Source: JBBDYG01 sp040901765
Lineage (GTDB): Bacteria; Planctomycetota; Planctomycetia; Pirellulales; Lacipirellulaceae
Assembly (NCBI GenBank): GCA_040901765.1
Contig: JBBDYG010000129.1
Span: forward strand, 1-57,122
Length of the DNA stretch: 57,122 nucleotides
Direction: 5' to 3'
A model generated the notes under the pieces. That model saw nothing but the letters and a program-made list of their open reading frames with translations, did not search any database and was not told the DNA's origin. Numbering within the stretch: the stretch's first letter is position 1; each line of letters opens with the position of its first letter. Positions 25,743-35,324 of the stretch are shown one piece after another. The translations under genes were made by a program, and so were the position numbers.

Positions 25743-26951
25743 TTACCCCGGCGTTCGCTCCGACGCAAGCTGGTCCAGCATCGCCTGAAGCTGCCGGGCC
25801 ACCTCAACCATCATCGGGTCGCGCTTCGCAGTTCGGTCGCGATCGGGTTGAACGGGGATCGGTTCCCCAACCTGCATCGTGCAGTGAACCGGCCCGTGGT
25901 ACTTCAGCTCGTCGGTAAAATCTTCCTCGAACCGCTCTATCGTTTCGATGATCCGCTCGGGCAAGTTTTTCCCGGGAGCAATGTATCCGCGGAGGTAATG
26001 CGAAATTTGCTGCACGAAGTAGCAAGTCGCCAAGTCGCGCCAACGAGCTTCACGCTCCTGGGGCGTGACGCGCTTCGCTACCAGGTCCGGCAGAATCGCG
26101 GCCCGAACATTCTTCACTCGCGCAACGACCCCTTCGCCGCGGTCCTTCAGGTTCCATTTTTCCTCCAATTGGGACAGCAGTTCGCGTTCGAGCCGTTCCG
26201 CGCGGTCGTGAACGTCTCCCTCGCGGACCCTTCCAAGAAACTCGATTTCCTTTAGAGACAGCAGCGCCTGCCCGATTCGCTCCAGTCTATCGATGATCGA
26301 TAAATGCCGTTGCGGGTGCCAGGAGAAGCGATGTTCGAAGGCTTCAATATCGGGCAACACGGCGGCTTCCACGTCGCCGTCGAACGAATAGCGAATCGCC
26401 ACCGGGATCATGACCACTTCGCGGGGCGGCTCCTGCTTCGCCAGCCGCTTGGCGGCCTGCCGGGCGATGAACGCTGGGCCGTCCATCAGCTCCATCAGCA
26501 CGTCTTGATGTCGCGAGACGGCCCCTTCGGGAAAGATCACCAGCGGTCGCCGGCCCTCGACGAGAATGTCGATCGCCGTATTGAGCGCCTGGCGGTCGTT
26601 TCCTTCGCGGTAGATGCTAAAGCCACCCATCCGGCGAACCATGAATCGGCTGTAGGCGTCCTGCTTGAACAGGTGCCAACTCGCCATGACGAACAGATTG
26701 CACTTGAGTTCTCCCGAAAGGAATCCTAGTGCCATGGGGTCCGAAAGCCGCGAGTGGTTGGGTAACACCATCACGCGCTGGCCCGCGTCAAGCGCTGCTC
26801 GAAACCGCTCGACGCCCCGTATCTCGGACGAGTGGACGAGATACGTCTTCCGCATGAACGACTTGAACCGAAATCGCAGCAGCCAGCACCAGAAGTCCGA
26901 TTCAATCGGCGGGACAAACTCGTAAGGCTCCTCCAGGACGACGTTCTGCAT
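25743..26951 (-). CDS. PlsC-type glycerolipid acyltransferase with extended C-terminus
   Basis: About 402 aa from ATG 26951 (MQNVVLEEPYEFVPP); in-frame upstream starts at 27026 and 27074 are possible but precede a non-membrane, lower-GC stretch. VLPNHSRLSDP gives the HX4D catalytic motif (His66, Asp71) and IFPEGAVSR the substrate-binding FPEG (140-143) of 1-acylglycerol-3-phosphate-type acyltransferases. The C-terminal 200 aa, charged and helical (LSQLEEKWNLKDRGEG, RFEEDFTDELKYHGP), have no recognised domain. Probably a membrane-associated enzyme of phospholipid or ornithine-lipid synthesis. Confidence 0.82.
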   Translation of the reverse strand: MQNVVLEEPYEFVPPIESDFWCWLLRFRFKSFMRKTYLVHSSEIRGVERFRAALDAGQRVMVLPNHSRLSDPMALGFLSGELKCNLFVMASWHLFKQDAYSRFMVRRMGGFSIYREGNDRQALNTAIDILVEGRRPLVIFPEGAVSRHQDVLMELMDGPAFIARQAAKRLAKQEPPREVVMIPVAIRYSFDGDVEAAVLPDIEAFEHRFSWHPQRHLSIIDRLERIGQALLSLKEIEFLGRVREGDVHDRAERLERELLSQLEEKWNLKDRGEGVVARVKNVRAAILPDLVAKRVTPQEREARWRDLATCYFVQQISHYLRGYIAPGKNLPERIIETIERFEEDFTDELKYHGPVHCTMQVGEPIPVQPDRDRTAKRDPMMVEVARQLQAMLDQLASERTPG

Positions 26952-28135
26952 GATGCTTGTAAGGACGTGACTGTTCTGCAAGACTTCCGCGAAGCTGAAA
27001 CGGACGTATTCAACGGTCGCCAGCATAACGAAAATCCATCGAGATTGCCCAGACCAAAGTCCGTCGGGTGCCAATTATGCACGGCCAGGCGGTGGTCCAC
27101 TTCCCGTTGCAAAATTCGGCGAATTGTGCGCGGCGGGTTATCTGAAAACCGCTAGTTTTCTCGGGTCATCTCGCAGTGCGGCGATGCACAATTCAGGGAA
27201 TTCATGTGAATTGTTGAGGGATTGTCGTAGCGGCAGGCGGCTCGCCTGCCTTGGCTTCGACAGGCGAGCCGCCTGTCACTACGGCGCGCGGTTTTGTCGT
27301 TGTGTCGTGGCGCGCCACCCATCTTCATTTGGTTTTGCGACTTGATTCGGGTTGGCGCATGGAGTTCAACTCGGCGGTAAGGTGCTCTGTTGCAAGGCGT
27401 TACGAGATTCATCGAATTGGCTTCTCCGATGAGTTGCGTCGCCGATTATGTCGCGGGTGCGACATCAGTCGCGCTGCATCGGCTCCAAAATACGCGCCTC
27501 AGCGCGCACCACGAACGCTGACCGTTGCGCTGAGCGACAAGGTCGCTGGAAGCGCACACCGCGGACGGCGTCCGAATGCCGAATTCGGAGTGCGGAATTT
27601 AGGTAAGGGAAGGGAGGAACGGTGAGGCGGCAAATGGCCGAGCTATTCTTGCTCCTCGATCCTCACCTCTCGCTCCTCAACGGGCGGGGGACGGTTGTGG
27701 AACCGCATGGCGGATGTGCTCCTGATCCGGGGTTTGTTCAAACGTACACCATAGCACAAGTGGTGGCTCTGCTCCACAAGAATCTTTTTGGAATGTTGCC
27801 GCTTGAATGGCGGGAATTATCGTTCCTGAGTTCGTCGTGGGTACCCGCATCGCACTGCCGGACGAGTTCATTAAACCGGCCGTGGCGGGCCGGCAGTGGC
27901 ACCCGACGTTCCGCGGGGCGCATTATTTGCCTTTCTTGCACGATTTGCGCCCCGCACGACGAGGCAAGCAGTTAAAATCGACAATTGCCTTCTCCAGCCG
28001 GGGATCGTCGCCTGCCTCTTCTAATCGAGACGGCAATCGGGTACGAGCACTTTCTGGATTGGGGCAGCGCGCGCGTCGGCGTCGGCCGCAACTTCGCAGC
28101 CGCCGCAGCGAGACTCACCACTAGGTTGTCTCACC
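26952..28135. other. 1.2-kb intergenic region with repeats
   Basis: No convincing gene. Contains the 27227-27282 inverted repeat, a smaller one with arms CACTGCCGG (27853-27861) and CCGGCAGTG (27890-27898), and stretches in the same style as repeat-derived sequence elsewhere (TCCGAATGCCGAATTCGGAG near 27570). The last 150 nt should hold the promoter of the 28136 gene. Confidence 0.6.
27227..27282. repeat. Inverted repeat GGCAGGCGGCTCGCCTG
   Basis: Arms 27227-27248 and 27261-27282, 22 bp with about two mismatches, loop 12 nt. Each arm also contains its own smaller palindrome (AGGCGGCTCGCCT), giving a cruciform-prone site. Confidence 0.85.
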
Positions 28136-31063
28136 ATGAACCTTCATCGATCATTCGGCGCTTGTTTTGTAGCGCTCGCGTGCGTATCGGTCGGCAACGC
28201 CGCCAACGATGTCTGGGACGCCAACGGTGCAATTCCGCCGAACGGGATCTGGGGCACGGCGGCCAACTGGGCCGACAACACGGTTCCCGGCGGCGCCGAC
28301 ACCGTCACGTTCAACATCACAGGTCCGAATGCCGTTTATTCGGTCACATTCAATGCCAATCCGGCGGCGATCCAGGACCTGGCCGTGACGAACAGCGTTG
28401 TGACGTTTTTGAGCAGCGGCGGAACGCGCTCTCTCGGCGTCACGGCCGCCGGCTCGGGTCAGGACGTCGTGCTGAACAGCGGCGCGATCATCCTCGGCAC
28501 GGCCGGCAATCCAATGAATCTGTTCGTCGGCGGCGATCTGGCGGTGAATGACACTTCCTTCGTTCACGTCAAGCATGGAAGTCATCTCGAATACGGACGT
28601 ATCCACGTCCCCAGCGGCGGACAGATACTTGTCGAGGGGTCAATACTGCAACCGATAACATTGGGCTTCACGTCCACCACGGTGGGAGACCTTGGCGGCA
28701 CGGGCACGCTCACCTTTCGAGGTTCCGCTTACGGAGACCTGGGCAATTCGCTGGCCGTTGGCGTTTCCAGCAGTGCCACTGGCATTGGGCAGTTGGACAT
28801 CGAATCCGGCGCGGATGTTTTCGCCGGATTCCTGAATGTCGGCACCGGCTCAGCCGGCGGAGGCGCGATCGACATCAACGGCAACAACAGCAGTTTGACG
28901 CTGTACACCAACGCGAACCTGACCGTCGGCAGCGCTGCCGGCGGCATCGGGACCATCAATATCGGCACGACGAGCACGGGGGGCACGTTAACCACCGGCA
29001 GTGTGTTCGCCATCACGCCACCCACTGTCACGATCAATGCCACAGGCACTATCAACATCGGCAGCGGCGCGAACATTGGTCAGTTCGTGGCCAACAGCAA
29101 TGTCAATATCAACGGCGGCACGCTCACCCGAGGCGCCGGCAGCACGTTCAGTTCCAGAACATTGACCATCTCGAACGGTGGACGGGCCAGCTTCACCGGC
29201 GATGCCAGCGCCTTCGGTACCATCACCGGAGCCGGCTCCACGCTGGAAACTCTAGCCGGAGGGAACCTAAGTATCGGCAGCGTCAGCGTTCTTGCGGGAG
29301 GTACAATTTCCTCGTCGGGCGACTCCACCCTTAGCATCGGCGCGACGGCCTCGGTCGCCGGCGCGGGTTCCGCGATCACTCTCGCTCCCGGCCGCGTTCT
29401 AACGATCGCTGGCACCAGTTTCTCCCCATCCGTGATCAACCTCAATGACGATGGCGCAATAATCGTTGGCTCCGGCGGCACGACCAATCTCAACGCCTTT
29501 GGCACGCTCAACATCGACGGCGGTTCGGCGGACCTTCAGACGCTGAACCGAAGCGGCGGCACGATCAACTTTGTCTCGGGATCGCTCAGCTACATCGGTG
29601 ATCTCGCCGTCGCCGATGACGGACTGCTGGGAGACAACCTCACGCTTGCCAGCGACCGGCAGTTGTCCGTAGCCGGCACGACCACGATTGACGACGGCGA
29701 AACGCTTACGCTCGCCGGCGGCACGCTGAATGTCGGCGGTCTGGTCATCGGCAACGGCACGTTCAACTTTATCGCCGGCACGCTGAGCCTCAACGCGTTC
29801 GGCGGGTCGGTCAGCGGGGCGCTAATCAGCGACGCCAACACGACCATCCTGGTTAACGCCGACGATGTCTCGCTCGGCGATGTCTTCAGCCACACCGGTT
29901 TCCAACATCAGGGGGTGTTGCTCATGGGCAATACCGATCTGACGCTCAATAGCGCCGCCTACGCCCGACTCGGAGCTGGGACGGCGATGTTTGGCGGCAC
30001 GATCTATGCGACAAACGGCGTCAGCCTGGGCGGCGACTCCACCCTGCTCGGGTTCGGAACGATCAATTCGCGGATGGTCGGCGAACTCGGCTCCGTGATC
30101 GAAGCCAACGGCGGCGCATTCACGCTGGGCGACGCGGCTTCCCCCGCCGGCTTCAACTTCGCCGGTGAGCTGCGCGTCCGGCAGCACACGGTCACGCTCC
30201 GCAGCAGCGCGCAGTCAGCGCTGGGTAATCTCACGACGCTCGGCAACGGTGGCACACCCGGTACGCTCGTTGCCACCAACGGTGCCATCGTAGATTTCGG
30301 CGACGCCATCACCGGCTTCGGCACGATCAACTCCACGAACACGCTCGGCAAGAGGACGATCATCAACGGCGTCGCCCAAGGGAACTCGATGGCCCAGCCG
30401 CTCACGTTCACCGGCTACGTCAAAGGTGTCGGAACTTTCAACTACGTGACGTTCACCGGCACGTTCGATCCGGGACTGTCCGCCACGATTTCGACCGTCG
30501 GCAACCTGGCATTTTCCCCCACGAGTACGCTCATCATGGAGCTTGGCGGCACAACGCCCGGCAGCGGATACGACCAGATTCAAGCCAGCGGCACGCTGGG
30601 CCTCGAGGGCACGCTCGCCGTGACGCTCATCAATGGCTTCAACCCCGCCGCGGGCAATGTGTTCAATCTCTTTGACTGGACCGGAGTTACCGGCACGTTC
30701 GACGCCGTGAACTTGCCTTCGCTCGGCGGATCGCTCGCCTGGGACACATCGCAATTGTACACCTCGGGCTTGCTAAGTGTGGTCGCCGCCGCCCTGCCCG
30801 GCGATTACAACCAGAACGGCGTCGTCGATGCCGCCGACTACACCGTCTGGCGCGACACGCTCGGTTCGACCACGAATCTTGCCGCCAATGGCAACGGCAA
30901 CACGGCAATCGATGCGGGCGATTACGACGTGTGGAAGCAGAACTTCGGCGCGGTGGCTGGCTCGGGCGCTGGCGACGCGGCGGTGCCGGAACCGACTTCC
31001 GCGGCGCTGTTGGCACTGGCGCTCGTGGCGATAAACCTTCGGCGCAGCGCGCTTAGTTTGTAG
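28136..31063 (+). CDS. Large beta-strand-repeat PEP-CTERM protein with dockerin-like module
   Basis: 975 aa. Signal peptide (MNLHRSFGACFVALACVSV, cut near GNAA). Opens with WDANGAIPPNGIWGTAANW, typical of autotransporter-like surface proteins. The long middle is Gly/Ser/Thr/Asn-rich beta-strand repeats (GSGANIGQ, GGTLTRGAGSTFS, GGSADLQTLNRSGG) consistent with a right-handed beta-helix. Near the end lies a dockerin-like pair (DYNQNGVVDAADYTVWRDTL and AIDAGDYDVWKQNFG), then VPEPTSAALLALALVA and a final basic NLRRSA. Exported and exosortase-processed; probably a surface fibre or adhesin. GC-rich with no disruption. Confidence 0.88.
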   Translation: MNLHRSFGACFVALACVSVGNAANDVWDANGAIPPNGIWGTAANWADNTVPGGADTVTFNITGPNAVYSVTFNANPAAIQDLAVTNSVVTFLSSGGTRSLGVTAAGSGQDVVLNSGAIILGTAGNPMNLFVGGDLAVNDTSFVHVKHGSHLEYGRIHVPSGGQILVEGSILQPITLGFTSTTVGDLGGTGTLTFRGSAYGDLGNSLAVGVSSSATGIGQLDIESGADVFAGFLNVGTGSAGGGAIDINGNNSSLTLYTNANLTVGSAAGGIGTINIGTTSTGGTLTTGSVFAITPPTVTINATGTINIGSGANIGQFVANSNVNINGGTLTRGAGSTFSSRTLTISNGGRASFTGDASAFGTITGAGSTLETLAGGNLSIGSVSVLAGGTISSSGDSTLSIGATASVAGAGSAITLAPGRVLTIAGTSFSPSVINLNDDGAIIVGSGGTTNLNAFGTLNIDGGSADLQTLNRSGGTINFVSGSLSYIGDLAVADDGLLGDNLTLASDRQLSVAGTTTIDDGETLTLAGGTLNVGGLVIGNGTFNFIAGTLSLNAFGGSVSGALISDANTTILVNADDVSLGDVFSHTGFQHQGVLLMGNTDLTLNSAAYARLGAGTAMFGGTIYATNGVSLGGDSTLLGFGTINSRMVGELGSVIEANGGAFTLGDAASPAGFNFAGELRVRQHTVTLRSSAQSALGNLTTLGNGGTPGTLVATNGAIVDFGDAITGFGTINSTNTLGKRTIINGVAQGNSMAQPLTFTGYVKGVGTFNYVTFTGTFDPGLSATISTVGNLAFSPTSTLIMELGGTTPGSGYDQIQASGTLGLEGTLAVTLINGFNPAAGNVFNLFDWTGVTGTFDAVNLPSLGGSLAWDTSQLYTSGLLSVVAAALPGDYNQNGVVDAADYTVWRDTLGSTTNLAANGNGNTAIDAGDYDVWKQNFGAVAGSGAGDAAVPEPTSAALLALALVAINLRRSALSL

Positions 31064-31126
31064 GATGGGCACTTTTGCCCGTCCGTGAATAATTTGCTCG
31101 CGTACGGGCAGGAGTGCCCATGCTAC
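31060..31126. repeat. Inverted repeat overlapping stop of the 28136 gene
   Basis: Arms 31060-31085 and 31101-31126 (GTAGGATGGGCACTTTTGCC versus complement GTAGCATGGGCACTCCTGCC), loop about 15 nt. It overlaps the stop codon and could be the 3' hairpin of that gene. Confidence 0.85.
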
Positions 31127-31140
31127 CTACGCGGGTGGCG

Positions 31141-31269
31141 GGTGGCTGGGGTCGTAGCCAGCAGGCGCAGCCCCCAGCAAACCCGGAGTGGGGTGTCAAT
31201 CTCACGAACTTGCGGCCGAGTACGCGCTTCTGCTGGGGGCTTCGGCTTGCGCCTGCGACCGCAGCCACC
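31141..31269. repeat. 39-bp inverted repeat upstream of xer
   Basis: Left arm 31141-31179 (GGTGGCTGGGGTCGTAGCCA...) pairs with 31231-31269 (complement starts GGTGGCTGCGGTCGCAGGCG) at most positions. Separate from and unlike the repeat 15 nt before it, so two different palindromes sit side by side. Confidence 0.75.
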
Positions 31270-31440
31270 CGTCCTCCGGCCAGCGAGCGCTGGACCAACT
31301 GTTGACACCGATTGATTCAATCTCAGCCGCTGACGCTGAGAATCGCCCTAATTCTTGCGAATCCTGTCGCCCTCGGCGGGTTGCTAGCCACGATAGAAAT
31401 TCGTGGGAAGGCGCAGGTAAAGCGTCGATAAGAGGGGTAG

Positions 31441-32379
31441 ATGGCACCCCGTCGTAAACTGCTGAAACCACTCCGCGCCGCGGCAGCCGCGGACGCCGCT
31501 CGTTGGCAAGAGGCGTTCATCCGTTACTTGCGGACCGAGTGCAACTTGGCCGACAATACCGTCGCCGCCTACGGTCGCGACTTGCGGCGGTTCTACACCT
31601 GGCTCGGCGGCCGCAGGATCGCCAGCCTGAAGGTCAACGAGTTGGCGGGTTATCCCGCCTGGCTGTTGGAGCAATCGCTCGCTTCGGCCAGCGTCAGCCG
31701 GCACGTGGTTTCGCTCAAGGTCTTCTTCCGTTACCTGCAACTGGAAGGGGCGCTCGAGGACAACCAGGCCGCCCTGTTGGGTACGCCGAAGCTCTGGCAG
31801 CGAGTGCCGACCGTTCTCTCGGCGACGCAGGTCGATGCACTGCTTGCGGCCCCGCAGCCGGGCGAGCCGCTGTGGCGTCGCGATCGGGCGATTCTCGAGA
31901 CGCTCTATGCCACCGGCTGCCGCGTTTCGGAATTGTCGAATCTGCGTACTCGCGACGTTCATTTAGCGGAGCGCTATTGCATCTGCCACGGGAAGGGGGA
32001 CAAGCAACGGATGGTGCCGTTGGGCCGCCGGGCGTGCGACGCGATCCAGATTTACGCGGAACGTGAACGGCCGCAACTTGCCGAGCGGCGTGATCCCCCG
32101 TCGGCCTATTTGTTCCTTTCCTCGCGCGGCCAGCGTTTGCGCCGCGAGCGGATTTGGGAACTGTTGAAGCGCTATGCCGCCGCGGCCAGCGCGAGCGACG
32201 AGGTAAGCCCGCATTCTCTGCGGCACAGCTTTGCTACGCATCTGTTGGCCGGGGGCGCCGATCTACGACAAGTGCAAGAAATGCTCGGCCATGCGTCGAT
32301 CGCTACGACCCAAATCTATACCCACGTCGATTCGACGCGGCTCAAGCAGGTCCACCGCGCGTTTCATCCGCGCGCCTAG
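31441..32379 (+). CDS. xerC: XerC/XerD-type tyrosine recombinase
   Basis: 312 aa; GAGGGG ribosome site just before the ATG. The N-terminal core-binding domain (FIRYLRTECNLADNTVAAY) is followed by a catalytic domain with all active-site residues: Arg161 (TGCRVSEL), Lys185 (HGKGDKQR), His258/Arg261 (PHSLRHSFATHLL), His284 (LGHAS) and Tyr293 (TTQIYTHV). Size and motifs fit the housekeeping dimer-resolution recombinases acting at dif, rather than a phage integrase; XerC and XerD cannot be told apart here. No dif site was identified nearby. Confidence 0.9.
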   Translation: MAPRRKLLKPLRAAAAADAARWQEAFIRYLRTECNLADNTVAAYGRDLRRFYTWLGGRRIASLKVNELAGYPAWLLEQSLASASVSRHVVSLKVFFRYLQLEGALEDNQAALLGTPKLWQRVPTVLSATQVDALLAAPQPGEPLWRRDRAILETLYATGCRVSELSNLRTRDVHLAERYCICHGKGDKQRMVPLGRRACDAIQIYAERERPQLAERRDPPSAYLFLSSRGQRLRRERIWELLKRYAAAASASDEVSPHSLRHSFATHLLAGGADLRQVQEMLGHASIATTQIYTHVDSTRLKQVHRAFHPRA

Positions 32380-32403
32380 CACCGCGCCGCAAGGGGGCGC
32401 TAG
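32376..32403. terminator. Possible bidirectional hairpin between convergent genes
   Basis: CTAGC (32376-32380) and GCTAG (32399-32403) bracket a GC-rich loop between the xer stop and the WD40-cytochrome stop. The stem is interrupted and no T-run follows, so the terminator role is tentative. Confidence 0.3.
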
Positions 32404-35270
32404 TTCGCACTAGGTGCATCGGCAACGCGATCCGGCAACGATTCCGAAGCGCCTGCCCGTTTTTGGACGCGAATAATGACCGGCCAGCTTGTTTGATTTC
32501 CTTCCGCGTCGGAGCGCAGGTGGAACGGCCGAGTTGTTTCGGGAACGCCTTTAGCAGCAGTGATGAAGAACTTTCGCTCGTTCTCGCCTTGTAGGAGCGT
32601 CAAGCCGTTGAGGCCGATGTTGTCGACATACACACCGTGCGGCAAGTTCCGCCCCGAGTGTTCGTTCCCGAACGATATCTGTCCGTCGAACCCGTTGCGT
32701 TCGACCTTGACGATCGCCGAGATCGTTTCTCCCGGCGCAATTACTAGCTCCACGGGCTGGCGGTCCGTTGCCGCGGCTGCCAGCGACGCCGAATCAGTCG
32801 CCACGATATGGACCAGTACTTTGGGCCGTTCGGCAAGTTTCAACTCTCCTATACTCACTGGCTCTTTCACGACCTGTTGGCCGTTGACGACCGCCGAGGC
32901 GACGAGTTTCGCTAGCTTGCTGTTCTCCGCCGTCAGGACCGGCGCATCGGCATCGGCGGTAAGCGTGCCGTAGGCGGTGCTCTGACCAGCCTGAATTCTC
33001 AGCGGGGTCGAGACGTGAAAACCGGGCGGAAGGCCTTCAACGTTAACGAGAATCGCGCCATCGAAGTCATCGGACCGCTCAGCTACGACCGAAAACTCCT
33101 TCCCGCTACCGGCGCTGATCGAAAGATCGGCCGCGTTGGCTTTGATCTGAAAGTCCGGACGAGGGGCGCGCACGATAAGCTCGTAATGATAAGCATCGCC
33201 GCCCTGATCGCACACGTCGGCGACGCGAACAAGATATTCGCCGTCGGCGGTCGCCGTGAATGTGACCCGCGAGTCCGCACCCAACTTTCGCCAGCCGTCG
33301 TCATCGTTCTCGTAATATAGGGTGTATTCCGGCAAGCCGTTGGGGATGAGCTTCGTCCCCGGCGGGTGCGGCTGCACCACATAGCAAGGTTGGTTCAGCG
33401 CGTGGGCGATCGCCGTCGTGCCAAAATAGGAGTACCGGCTGCTGTCGATGCCGGGGTACACCAAAAAACCCGAATCCGGCCCGCGAGGATACATCCACAG
33501 CTTGACGACTTCGCCGTTTGCGTACAGAAACTCGTTCAATTCCATGTCCTGCTGTCGGTGCAGGCGGAAATCGGAGAGCGTTTTCGAGTCCTGTCCACGA
33601 AATGTGAAGTAGGACTCGCGAACGGCTTGCAGCAACACGCGGGGAATGGGATTGCCCGCCGCGTCGAGCACCTCGAGCCGCGAATCGAGTGGCGACTTCT
33701 GCCGGGCGGCGTTAATCTCCAGCACGAATTGCTGGCCCTTGTGGGCGTGAAAGCGAAACATATCGAAGTCCGGCGCTCCGTCTTCCTTTGCAGCGGCAAT
33801 GACGCCCTTCACAACCGCATGGGCTGCGATCGGGTTTGCAGCCGCCGGCGAATCATTTGGCTCCTGTTCCGCCTGTTCGAGTCGCGTCGACTCGTCCACT
33901 GCGGTGGTCGCCGATGCGACAGCACCGCGCCCCTCGTCGTCATTGGCCACGCTCTCGCCGCCGGTCGGAACTGAATATCGCTGCCAGGAGCCGTCGATTC
34001 GGGCGACGTAGAACCCGCTGCCATCCGGCTCAAACGCGATGCCGGTGACGAGGTCCGGCTGCGGCTCATACGGGTGCAGCGGAGTCAGAGCAGAGGTGTC
34101 CCAAAGCATGAGGTCATTGCCTTCCGACGCCGAAACCAGCCGCGAGCCATCGGGCGAGAACGCGATTTTTACGATCGAACTTTCCGAAGCCGTGCTTGAA
34201 AACTTCAGCGGATTGATTTGGGCCTGCTCGCGCGACAGGAACTGCCACATTCGTAGCTGGCCGTCTGCGCCGCCCGCCACAATCCATTTATCGTCGGGGC
34301 TAAACGCCACCGCGCCCTGCTCGCCCTCGGGTTGGCCGAGCGTATCGAGCCGGTCGCCCGTCGCGACTTTCCAGATCTTCACCGTCGCGTCCGCGCTGGC
34401 GCTGGCCAGGGTCGAGCCATCTGCGCTGAAAGCCAACTCAAAGACTGCGCCATTGTGGCCAGCCAAGGTTCTGACCAGTTTTCCGCCGGCAACATCCCAA
34501 AGATGAATCTGACGATCGTAGCTACAAGTTGCGAGCAGCCGACCGTCGGGACTAAGCTGGGCATCGTAGAGAGCGTCTCGATGGCCTTTGATTTGCGATT
34601 GAGTCGCTCCGTCTGCGGCCCAGCAGATGGTCGCCACGCCATATAGGCCAGGCACTCCAGATGCCGCGACGAACACCGAACCATCGGCCGAATAGGCGAT
34701 GCTATTCACCTTGCCAGGCAACTCGGCAGTTGTCGCAAGCACTTGTCGCGTCGCGGGATCGATCAGATCGACGTGACGATATCTACCGATGGCGAGTCGC
34801 TTGCCGTCCGGTGCAATTGCGAGACTCGTGACATACTGTTTGACATTGGCGGCGGGCGCAATTTCGGGCGTCGAAAGTTCTGGATAAGCGGTCTCGGCGC
34901 CGTCCGGACCCTTGGCGCCCGCGTCAATCCAGGCGCGCAGCACGGCGATTTCGGCTTCGGTCGGCCGCTCGTTGTCCTCAGGCGGCATGGATGGCTCGAC
35001 TTCGCCGGTCAGCGCGCGGATTAACAGGCTCGCGTCCGCGCGACCCGGAATCATGACTGCGCCGCGCCCACCCCCCTGTTGCAAGTCTGCAAACGATTCC
35101 AGCGACAGTTCGCCTTCCCGCTCGTCCGGGTTGTGGCATCCGGCGCAATACTTCGCAAAAATCGGTGCCACATCCTTCGCGAAGTCGGGCGGCACGGAGC
35201 CGGCCGCGCGGACGCCTGCGGGCCACACCGCGAAAACCATTGCGATCAGCAGTGTTGTTAGCCGAGTCAT
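32400..35270 (-). CDS. Planctomycete c-type cytochrome fused to WD40 propeller
   Basis: 956 aa from ATG 35270 with a strong GGGGGAGG ribosome site. Signal peptide about 1-23. Residues 30-115 are a planctomycete cytochrome C-like domain with one haem motif CAGCH (42-46) and the conserved PSMPPEDNERPTEAE. Residues about 140-460 are WD40 repeats (IHLWDVAGGKLVRTLAGHNG, VKIWKVATGDRLD). A bacterial pre-peptidase-like beta domain follows (EQEPNDSPAAANPI, DFDMFRFHAHKGQQFVLE), with more beta domains to the end. Periplasmic. Last of a three-gene minus-strand set with DUF1549/1553 and DUF1501 proteins, a frequent planctomycete trio of unsettled function. Confidence 0.9.
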   Translation of the reverse strand: MTRLTTLLIAMVFAVWPAGVRAAGSVPPDFAKDVAPIFAKYCAGCHNPDEREGELSLESFADLQQGGGRGAVMIPGRADASLLIRALTGEVEPSMPPEDNERPTEAEIAVLRAWIDAGAKGPDGAETAYPELSTPEIAPAANVKQYVTSLAIAPDGKRLAIGRYRHVDLIDPATRQVLATTAELPGKVNSIAYSADGSVFVAASGVPGLYGVATICWAADGATQSQIKGHRDALYDAQLSPDGRLLATCSYDRQIHLWDVAGGKLVRTLAGHNGAVFELAFSADGSTLASASADATVKIWKVATGDRLDTLGQPEGEQGAVAFSPDDKWIVAGGADGQLRMWQFLSREQAQINPLKFSSTASESSIVKIAFSPDGSRLVSASEGNDLMLWDTSALTPLHPYEPQPDLVTGIAFEPDGSGFYVARIDGSWQRYSVPTGGESVANDDEGRGAVASATTAVDESTRLEQAEQEPNDSPAAANPIAAHAVVKGVIAAAKEDGAPDFDMFRFHAHKGQQFVLEINAARQKSPLDSRLEVLDAAGNPIPRVLLQAVRESYFTFRGQDSKTLSDFRLHRQQDMELNEFLYANGEVVKLWMYPRGPDSGFLVYPGIDSSRYSYFGTTAIAHALNQPCYVVQPHPPGTKLIPNGLPEYTLYYENDDDGWRKLGADSRVTFTATADGEYLVRVADVCDQGGDAYHYELIVRAPRPDFQIKANAADLSISAGSGKEFSVVAERSDDFDGAILVNVEGLPPGFHVSTPLRIQAGQSTAYGTLTADADAPVLTAENSKLAKLVASAVVNGQQVVKEPVSIGELKLAERPKVLVHIVATDSASLAAAATDRQPVELVIAPGETISAIVKVERNGFDGQISFGNEHSGRNLPHGVYVDNIGLNGLTLLQGENERKFFITAAKGVPETTRPFHLRSDAEGNQTSWPVIIRVQKRAGASESLPDRVADAPSAN

Positions 35271-35292
35271 GTGCCTCCCCCCTCGCCTAGCC

Positions 35293-35315
35293 CCGCCTCG
35301 CGGACGGCGAGGCGG
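35293..35315. repeat. Hairpin between DUF1549 and cytochrome genes
   Basis: CCGCCTCGC and GCGAGGCGG (9 bp, perfect) flank a 5-nt loop in the 54-nt gap. It could tune expression of the downstream cytochrome gene. Confidence 0.7.
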
Positions 35316-35324
35316 ATTGGGATC

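Noticed and set aside
27251..27975. Two overlapping open frames (about 120 codons each) before the 28136 gene
   Set aside because: They run through inverted repeats, have no motif, and differ in composition from the real genes.
31441..32379. xer gene as the integrase of the tRNA-Ser remnant zone
   Set aside because: It is about 19 kb away, has the size and motifs of housekeeping XerC/D, and no remnant or att-like repeat lies beside it.
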